A stretch of 64,000 nt of DNA, taken from the NCBI GenBank assembly GCA_037157565.1, contig JAZHRO010000063.1, forward strand, positions 11,514,001-11,578,000. Direction: 5' to 3'. The DNA comes from Thalassia testudinum. Lineage: Eukaryota; Streptophyta; Magnoliopsida; Alismatales; Hydrocharitaceae. Under the pieces are notes generated by a model. The model saw nothing but the letters and a program-made list of their open reading frames with translations. It made no database searches and was not told the DNA's origin. This document shows, one piece after another, positions 56,630-64,000 of the stretch (position 1 is the first letter of the stretch; each line of letters starts with the position of its first letter). Position numbers and translations under genes: made by a program.

Positions 56630-58281
56630 GTTGAGGGGTGTTAGGAGGAGAAGGGTCGGGTGGCTGGGCCCTAGAAGGGGAGATGGAGCGAGGATCCTCG
56701 GGAGATGTTGTGCTTCAAGTGTCGTGAGCGAGGGCACTTGGCGGCAGTTTGTTGGGATCTCGTGGTTTGTGTCATCTGTAGTGGTGTGGGTCATCGAAGG
56801 TGGGACTATTTGAGGACCTCTCCTCCTTTGGCTCCTCTATCTTTCCCCTGCCATTGGAGGTGGTGCTTGATCATGAGGATGTTAGGAAACCTCTGGAGGA
56901 GATCCTGAGAAGGTCTTTGGTGGGTGTTGTGATTCATGGGAGTTTGGCCTTGCCTTTGGTTAGGGAGCATCTTGTGAAGTTTGGATTGGTATCTACTTCT
57001 TGGTAGATTTCTTTCTTCTCCTCGAGTTGTCTTCTTGGTTTAGAGGATGTGAATATTCATCGTTTGCAATTTGTAGAGATGGGAATTGGAGAGGAGGTTA
57101 TTCACTAAAGGCCACCATCTTTGTACGAAGGAACTATTAAGGAGTGATCCTTGATGAGACCTCCGATTGAGTTTTCTATTATGGGTATTCTTCTAAGACT
57201 GCATTACCTGGAGGTAGTAGAAGACCTTTATGTAAGTTTTGTGAAGGTGAGATCATGTGTGGGAGTTGGCATTTCGAAGGGAGATCTTTCTCGAGTTTAT
57301 GTTCAAGGTGAACTTCTCGAGGGGTGTGAATTGCCTTGTAAAGCTACGGTGCATTCCAGTGGTTTTTCGTTTCTTGTTTGGTTTGAGATCTTGTTGCAGC
57401 ATTGGAAATCATATGTGGAGATTCTTCTTTGTGGTTGGAGGAGGCTAACCAGTGTTGCTTTGGTAAGGAGGGTGCGTCAAATTTGGAAGCCTAAGGGTCA
57501 ACAAGATTTTTTGAATTTCAAATCGTTGTTGGCTGGGCATTCGTTTTTTGGCCCTTTGATTTTGGAAGACCCCAATAGCCACCAGCTTGGCACCTTTAAC
57601 TCTCACATAATGGGTGATGATACGCGGGGACTGAGGGTTGAGCACGATGAGGAGGTTGCTGTGACAGGTTAGCAGCGGTCCCCACTGGGTGACATGGAGT
57701 GCAGGGAGGTTGTGGGCCCTTTGGGCAATTTTTCTGGTTCCATATAGAGTGCCTCTGGATCCAAAAACGAATCTAGAGTTGGTGTGTTTAACCCTTCATT
57801 TGATTGGATTTTGTTTGGACTTGATAACCCGGGTCTCTTTTCTTCTATCGCCCTTGTTGGCTTTCTCTCCTATAATGATGCTTGTAGGGGTGTGATGTCG
57901 GCTTGCGATGGGAACCTTGACTCCTCTTCTGGTAGCGTGGCTGGGAACGATGCTGCAAGAGTTGATTTTGCATGCGTGGCAGCTGTAGCGTTGTCGCAGT
58001 TGCTCGGGGAAGCTACTACGATTTGCGAAGGGTCAATTGGTGGGGCTGTTAGAGGCGACAGGGTGACTTTTGGTGGTGCTGCAGTTTCAGTTTCAGATGT
58101 TGAGAAGCATCCTAAGAAGGCAGGGGGCCCCTCGAATGCTCGCTCTTCATCTAAGGTGGCTAATGGGAGGAGGGGAAGCAAGCAAACTACCTTTGTTTTG
58201 GGTGCTAGTAGATCTTTATGTGTAACAAGCGGACTCAGATACCATTCCTTTTACCATAGGAAGTTTGTCAAGAGTAGGTAG
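56630..58281 (+). pseudogene. LINE F3 ORF1
   Basis: LCFKCRERGHLAAVCWD (56708-56760) and CVICSGVGHRRWDY (last Cys changed to Tyr) are the paired knuckles. Body 57151-57672 has FVKVRSCVGVGISKGD, matching the FARVRRCVGIGLHEGD of R1. A further part (57784-58281) has Ser/Ala-rich linker and ends before ORF2. Confidence 0.75.
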
Positions 58282-58387
58282 GCTGCATGAGATGGCCATG
58301 TTGGTGATGTGGAGTTGAGGGTGGTGAAGGTGTTAAATAAATCTAAAGAAGGTTTTGTGTGTTACTGAAAGTGGGGGTAGGGGTGTG

Positions 58388-59200
58388 TCTCATGGTTAAG
58401 GTGCTTACATGGAATGTCAAATGTCTTTGTGACCCTCTGCGAAGATCCTTATCAAAGAGATATTTGGCTGAGTGGAAGATTGATGTGGCTATTTTACAGG
58501 AGTCTCATTTGAAGGGGATGGATAATATCATCAGAGAGAGTATTGGCGGTAGTTTTTTGTCAGAGTATTTGGCGATTGATGCTGTTGGTAGATTATGAGG
58601 TATGCTTGTTCTCTAGAATGGTGTTATGTTCAAGCTTGAGGATTCTTTTTAATGGCTTCCTGTGTTATTATTGGTGTCTTCTTGCACGTTACTAATGGTG
58701 CTAATTTTGCTGTCTCAGGTGTTTATGGGCTGTGCGATGCTTCGTTGAGGGAGAGCCTGCAGGAGGAATTGAGGCAGGCTATAATTAGAGTTGATGGCAG
58801 TTCTTGGTTGGTTGGAGGAGATTTTAATGTTGCCTTCTCTATTAATGATAAACTAGATGGCAGGCTGGATTCTTCATTCGGTGACTTTTAGTAGGTGGTT
58901 AATGAGTTGGAGTTATTAGACCTTCTGATTTTGAGAGTGCATTTTACTTGAAGGAATGGTGCAGGCTAGGCTTCGCGTATTGACTGCTTCTTTTGCAGTG
59001 TTTCTTTAGCAGAATCTTTTTATGGGTCTTCGATTTCTGCTTTGGCTAGACCTTTTTCTGCTTACACGCCTTTGCTGTGGGATAGTGGTAAGGAGTTTGG
59101 TTTCGGTACTTAAAGTTTCAAAAGTCATGTCTTCTAGAGTTTGGGTTTTGTGATTTGTTGTGTGATAGATGATAGGCGATCCTGGCCTCAAGCTATGCCA
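58388..59200 (+). pseudogene. LINE F3 endonuclease
   Basis: KVLTWNVKCLCDPLRRSLSK at 58399, AILQESHLKGM, VSGVYGLCDASLRE, WLVGGDFNVAFSINDKLDG (58805-58860), then TRRNG-like and SIDCFFCS text. The same motif order as in R1 and R2, with stops. Confidence 0.8.
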
Positions 59201-59639
59201 TGTGAACTTTGGCTGATCATATTAAGGTTGTTCTCTTGACTTTAATTTATTTCAAGAAGGTGGGCAGGAGGCGTGATGGTGTGAGGAAGGAAGCTTTGGA
59301 AACTTTGCGAGGCTTGACAGGAAGGAGGATTTGGGTTGGCTTAGTGTTAAGGAATGGGAGAGGGTACTTGCCCATAGCAGGATTAGAGAGGAGGATCCAA
59401 AAAGGGAGATGGATTGGAGGCAGAAATTCAGATATAGTTGTGGCTGAGGGAGGGTGACTCCAATACACGATTTTTTCATGTGGCTACAAGCGCTAAGAGG
59501 ACAAATTTCATCTCCTCGATTCATATTGGTGATGAGACTTTTACCTAGAGGACGTAGATTTGCAGGGCTTTTGAGGAGCATTTTCAAGCTTTTACTGAGA
59601 GATCGACTGGTAGATGGAGGCTGGGATCTTCTAATTTTG

Positions 59640-60660
59640 GCAGGTTGTATGGTAGTGCAAGAGAGGAACTGCTTAGGCCTATTTCTGAGGAGGAAGCTGT
59701 GAGGGCAGTTTATGGTTTAAAGGCAGAAGGTTCCTCAGGGCCAGATGGTTTGCAGGTTTTGTTATTTAAAGAGTGTTGGGACATCGTTGGGACTGATGTA
59801 TTCGCTATGGTTTGCGAGGTGTTTCACGAGAATTGAGGTTTTGAGTGTTTAAATAGATTCCATTTCTTTTTGCTTCCCAAGAGACCATGGGATGATAATA
59901 TTGATGAATTTAGACCAATAGCATTTTCAAATGCTGTCTATCTGATTGTGGCTTAGACTTTGGTGAATAGATTGCGTTTGATCTCTCCCATTCAGTCGGC
60001 TTTTATTGCTAGCAGGTCATTTGGTGACTCTTTTGCGTTGGCTGAAGAGATGGTGGCTGCTTGGAATAGATCTCGTTTGCCTGGTTTTATGTAGAAGGTC
60101 GATTTCTTGAAGGCATATGACTTGATATATTGGGCTTACTTATGGGAAATTTTGAGGAAATGTTTCCCTAAGGAGTGGGTGACGCTCATGAAGAGATGTA
60201 TCACGACAACCTCTTTTCCTATGCTAGTTGATGGAAGATCATGTAGGTCTTGGACGCAGCTGTAGAGGTGTCAGACAAGGGTGTCTACTTGCACCATTGT
60301 TGTTCAATGTGGCAAGTGATACGTTGGCTTGACTGGCTTTTAGGGCATGTAAGGGTGGATTATTTTCTGGCTTGACACGCACGGGTGATAGTTCTTTGCT
60401 CACTCTTATTTTGCAATACAATGATGGTACAATCTTTTTCATTTAGGGAGGTGCTCCTCAGGTTAAGCATGTGGCGCAGTTGCTTGTAATGTCTTGGGAC
60501 ATCATTGGTCTTTTCATTAATTGGAAGAAATATGCCTTTATTCCTTTTCATCTGGACAAGAGCTTGGAGGATAACATCTCTGTCATCCTTTATATACTAG
60601 TTGCATGCCTTCCTGTGGTCTCTTTGGGTTTACCTTTGAGGAGGAAACGTTAGGTAGCTG
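59640..60660 (+). pseudogene. LINE F3 reverse transcriptase, YNDG
   Basis: EGSSGPDGLQVLLFKECWD (59727-59785), LLPKRPW, FRPIAFSNAVYLIVA, KVDFLKAYD (60095-60121), GCLLAPLLFNVASDTLA, LQYNDGT at 60411-60431 where YADDT is expected (two catalytic positions changed), then a VSLGLPLRRKR remnant of YLGLPL (60620). Non-functional. Confidence 0.8.
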
Positions 60661-60699
60661 CTAATTGGAGGTTAGTTGAGGAGCGACTGAATTGGAGGT

Positions 60700-61940
60700 T
60701 TGAATGGTTGGAGTGGGAAGCTTTTATCCAGAGGTGGTAAGCTTGTTTTTGTCAATGTTGTTCTTTCTGTGGTCCGTATTTTTTTTATCTTTCTATGTTC
60801 AGGCCGCCAAAGAGGATTCTCTTGAAGATGGAGTTGATTCGGAAGAGGTTTTTCTCGAAGGGACCTCATCATTAGGGATGGTTCTTGCAATTACTTCCTT
60901 AGAGGGAGGTTTGTCAACCAAGGAAGAAAGGTGGTTTGGGGATTAGATCTCTAGATGACTTCAATGGCTCTTTGCTTTTGAAGTGGGTGGTGAGGTTTCT
61001 AAATTGGAGGAGATGGTCTTCTTGATAGGTTGCTAAGGGACTCTTATGGTTTTGATGATATGGTGTAGTAGCGGGCTTGTCTGGCATGATCCTCTTCATT
61101 TTGGTCTTTTGTGGAGCCTTTTATTGGCTGGGGTATGTAGTCTATTTTTTTTGGGCTGAGGTTGGGTGATGGTAGTTCTCTTTGTTTCTGGAAAGATGAC
61201 TAGATGGGGAGTGGAGCCTTTGAACTGTTATTTTTGCACCTCTTTGGTTTGGCCCAAAATAAGGAGGCTCTTGTTTTTGATGTTTAGGATGATGTTTCTC
61301 ACTCATGGTCTCCTATCTTTCAGTATGGTTTGTCCGAAGCATCTTTGGAAGAATTTCATGGGTTGTTGGTGTCACTTTAGGGAATAACTGTTGGTGAGGA
61401 TCTGATGGATGGTTTTGTGTGGAAGGGTGGTACTTTGTTGTGGCTAGAGATTATAAAGTGATCACCATCAAGTTCCGACCAATGTCTCTGGTATGGGAAG
61501 ATTGTTCTTTGGTGTAGAAGCTGCTTATCCTTCTTAAAGTCGATTTTCTTGTGGTTATTGGCGACAAAGGTGTTCCATTCTTGATGGGTAAAATGATAAT
61601 GATATGGATTGTATTTTTTGCAGGGTTGCAACGGAGTCTAGATTATCTCTTTTTTGATTGCCAGTTGTTGTCGAAGATTTGGAGGTGCGACATCTATCAT
61701 GCAAACATGTCATCCTTTTCTACTTGGTGGGATTCCTTTCACTTGTTGGTTCATATGGATACTATTGGATGGGTAAAGCTGTTGCGGTTTTGTGGTCTAT
61801 TTGGTTACAACATAATGCTTCTATTTTCAAGGGAAGTGGGCTTGGGTTGAGAATGTTATTATGTGAGTAACCTGGAAGTCCTTATTTTGGTTAAATGAAT
61901 TTATGGATGATTACTTAATGACAATGATCTTCCTTTCTTC
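60700..61940 (+). pseudogene. LINE F3 ORF2 C-terminus and 3' end
   Basis: RRGGKLVFVNVVLSVV-type text near 60720-60780, a GGLGIRSLDD-type segment near 60930, and a zf-RVT remnant with DYLFFDCQLLSKIW (61640-61690) and LWSIWLQHNASIFKGSG (61785-61840). Then a short 3' UTR. Confidence 0.7.
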
Positions 61941-61951
61941 TCTAAAAAAAT

Positions 61952-62154
61952 ATGGTTCAGGATGGGCAATGGTGTAAAAATGGGGTCTTTACTATTCGAC
62001 AAGTTTCAATGCACTGCCCTTATCTTAATAGAGGCTTAAAAGGAGTTCCTCTAAGATTGCTAACTTTTATAGGTAGCTGAGGCCCTTTTGAAGGTTCATT
62101 TTTTTTGGTTGGGAAATGAGAAGGGAATATCTAACAACTAAGGTACAATGACGA
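61952..62154 (+). pseudogene. LINE F1, piece 6
   Basis: Resumes F1 after the F3 TSD: QWCKNGVFTIRQVSMH, LNRGLKGVPLRLLTFI, the L1 text before zf-RVT. Cut at 62154 by Copia 2, with GACGA (62150-62154) as the likely left TSD copy. Confidence 0.65.
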
Positions 62155-62304
62155 TGTTGGAGTTGAAGAAAATGAACCTTCTTAGTTTACCAAGTAGTCC
62201 CTACACCTCTTTATAGGTGGGGGAAAAGTTATATCATAAATCCACTATTAAAATAAAAATAACAAAACATCCCTTACAATAAAAACATAACTCATAACTC
62301 AACA
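62155..62304 (-). repeat. Copia 2 3' LTR
   Basis: 150 bp, minus strand TGTTGAGTTATG...AACTCCAACA. Preceded on the minus strand by the polypurine tract CAACTTGAGAGAGAG (62305-62319). No TATA box stands out. Confidence 0.8.
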
Positions 62305-62311
62305 CTCTCTC

Positions 62312-62794
62312 TCAAGTTGAAGTATATATATCCATCATGCTCAGCTTGTTTCTACACTTCTCAAACCGGGGGCGAGAACGGTTTGGTAAACGTGTCAGCA
62401 GTCTTGTTTGAGGAGGCAAGACAAGTAGTATGAGCATACCCTGTTGAATCAAACTTCTGGTGTAATGACCATCCACTTCCACATGTTTTGTTCTCTCATG
62501 GAACATAGGATTGTTTGTAATGTAGGTGGCAGCCTGATTGTCACAATGTATCTCCATACGTTGCTGAACATTAACATGAAGATCTCGTAATAGAGACCTG
62601 ATCCATATCATCTCAGCTGCAGCATGTGTCATGGTCCTGTACTCAGATTTAGCACTATAGCGTGAAACAACACTTTGTTTCTTGCTCCTCCAGGTTACCA
62701 AGTTCCCAGCTACAAAGGTACAGAAATCAGTAGTAGACCGCCTGTCACCAACATCACCTGCATAATCCGCATCTGAGTATGCAACAATAGACAT
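62312..62794 (-). pseudogene. Copia 2 RNase H
   Basis: Minus strand: VAYSDADYAGDVGDRRSTTD, FVAGNLVTWRSKKQSVVSRY, AAAEMIWIRSLLRDLHV, CDNQAATYITNN, FHERTKHVEVDGHY, then a frameshift before the expected TADIFTKPL. The acidic residues of RNase H (SDADYAG, AEMIW, CDN) are present. Confidence 0.85.
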
Positions 62795-63056
62795 AGGTGC
62801 CTTTCTCTAAAAAAGAATCCCTCTACCTGGACATCCCTTAATGTACCTCAACACCTACATCACAGCCTGCCAATGAACCTTAGTGGACTTATCTAAGAAC
62901 TGACTTAGCTTACCCATGGCAAGGCTAATATCTAGCCTAGTGATAGATATAACAGCTTCCCCACCAGTTGTTGATATACCTTCTTGTCTTTTAGCTTTGC
63001 ATTATTTTCAAAAAAATGAATTTTAGGATCCATAGGAATATTTGCATCTTTGGATG

Positions 63057-63998
63057 CTAGCATGTCTGTCTCCTGAAGAATATCAAAGGCATATTTCCTT
63101 TACGACATAATTGTCCTTTGCTTGTAGCAAACTCAATACCTAAAAAATATCTCAGCTTTCTAAGATCTTTCATGACAAACTGGTGTGTCAAGTACTTCTT
63201 CATATGAGATATACCCTTTGCATCATCACCTGTAAGAATAAGATAGTCCACATACACAAGTAAAGCCACTGTACCCTTACTGGTCTTCCTTACAAATAGT
63301 GAATGATCCGATGATCTCTGCATCCCAATAATAGACAACGCCTCAGACAGGCGCTGGAACCAGGGTCGGGGGCTTTGCTTAAGACCATAAATGGCCTTAC
63401 AAAGCCTGCATACACATTCTCCCTGAATTTTAAAGCTAGGTGGCTGCTGCATATATATCTCTTCCTTAAAGTCTCCATACAGAAATACATTTTTGACATC
63501 CAGCTGATGTAACTGCCATCCATAATGAGTTGCCACAGAGATAAGAATGTGAATAGTCGAGAGTCGTGCAATAGGGAAGAACGTGTCAAAGAAATCCACC
63601 CCGTAGGTCTGGGTGAATCTTTTGGCCACTAGGCTGGCCTTATACCTAGAAATAGATCCACTTGGGTTGTATTCCAAGGCAAAGATCTGTCTGGCTCCAA
63701 CAAGGTGCGTGCCAGACGGTAAAGATGACAGCTCTTAGGTACCTCTGGTAGTAAGTGCAGACATCTCCATAGCAGCCTTCCAGTGTGGATATAGTAGAGC
63801 CTGCTGGTATGAGGTAGGTAACTCAGCACTGGATACAACGGTGAATGCATGAAACTTCGAACTTAAAGAATAAGTAGAAACAACACTCCTAGCAACACGA
63901 TACTGGGCACAAGATCGTTGAGCCTTCCTCATAGCAATAGGAATATCCTCATCAGTACTCATGGAATTAGGACCTGGAGAACCATCCATAGGTGACAT
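63057..63998 (-). pseudogene. Copia 2 reverse transcriptase, YVDY
   Basis: Minus strand: LPTSYQQALLYPHWKAAMEM (63740-63830), a stop and frameshift, EYNPSGSISRYKASLVAKRF, TYGVDFFDTFFPIARL, QLDVKNVFLYGDFKEEIYM, CKAIYGLKQSPRPWFQRL and LLVYVDYLILTGDD. The catalytic YVDD is YVDY (63243-63254), which should abolish polymerisation. 63057-63677 stays open for 206 codons. Confidence 0.85.
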
Positions 63999-64000
63999 AC

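Larger units (their letters stand above)
56593..61951 (+). mobile_element. LINE F3: L1-type retrotransposon, plus strand
   Basis: 5359 bp ending in a short A run (TCTAAAAAAA, 61941-61950) at its 3' end. Order: CCHC knuckles, ORF1, endonuclease, RT, zf-RVT. It is much more decayed than R2, with stops every 50-150 codons, and the RT motif is YNDG. Its TSD has also diverged. It lies inside LINE F1. Confidence 0.85.
62155..64000 (-). mobile_element. Copia 2 (minus strand), runs off the window
   Basis: 3' LTR at 62155-62304, polypurine tract beyond it, RNase H and RT on the minus strand. Gag to integrase and the 5' LTR lie outside. The RT has a changed catalytic motif and frames are broken, so it is inactive. 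It is the outermost insertion seen in LINE F1. Its LTR is unlike that of Copia 1. Confidence 0.85.

Noticed and set aside
1..64000. CRISPR arrays, operons, rRNA or a defence-type gene cluster
   Set aside because: Searched by eye and not found: repeats are dispersed or tandem TE parts, and the only intact frame with a recognised function is the apyrase.

Overview
The window looks like nuclear DNA from a flowering plant, most likely a monocot. Support: one plant apyrase-7-type gene whose first part is GC-rich, Ty1/copia and L1-type LINE elements with plant-style domains, an Au-type SINE end, and many long LTR-like repeats. There is no bacterial, organellar or rRNA sequence. I see one convincing host gene, one host gene fragment, and transposable elements (TEs) almost everywhere else. 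All boundaries, duplications and similarities were read by eye; no alignment or database search was run.

Left part (1-25.3 kb): LTR-type repeats inserted into one another, with no intact TE gene. I distinguish families A (1-492, 8433-11180, 22751-25300), B (2870-7300 and 13320-15031), C (1121-2869 plus 7301-8010, 18080-19341, 19342-21180), D (4209-6932), H (16195-18079) and E (21277-25326). Several are solo LTRs with clean 5-bp target-site duplications (TSDs). D sits inside B, which sits inside C. One A and one B copy lie inside the minus-strand internal region of a Gypsy-like element. One A copy lies inside E. The motif AGACGTCT recurs across several families.

Gene island (25.4-30.4 kb): a minus-strand exon set with an in-frame stop (25413-25945), then the apyrase gene on the plus strand (27007-28941, possibly with a short second exon at 29073-29131).

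Right part (30.4-64 kb): a layered TE stack. A small coding-free Copia-like element (30446-32536) comes first. An old plus-strand LINE (F0) is split by a Copia element (33669-44785), which is split by a minus-strand LINE (R1, 35528-41463) inside its protease codons. A second old plus-strand LINE (F1, about 45.96-62.15 kb) is split in turn by a short LINE tail, a Copia LTR fragment, a hAT-like element, LINE R2 (49732-55883), an Au-type SINE (56066-56180), LINE F3 (56593-61951) and a minus-strand Copia that runs off the window (62155-64000). Most of these joints carry recognisable TSDs, so the order of insertion can be read directly.

I found no defence system, gene cluster or RNA gene. The observations most worth following are the nested stack, the hairpin-forming LTR termini whose stems change in sequence but keep pairing, the AGACGTCT arrays, a 0.2-kb-arm inverted repeat, and the unassigned exon set beside the apyrase gene.
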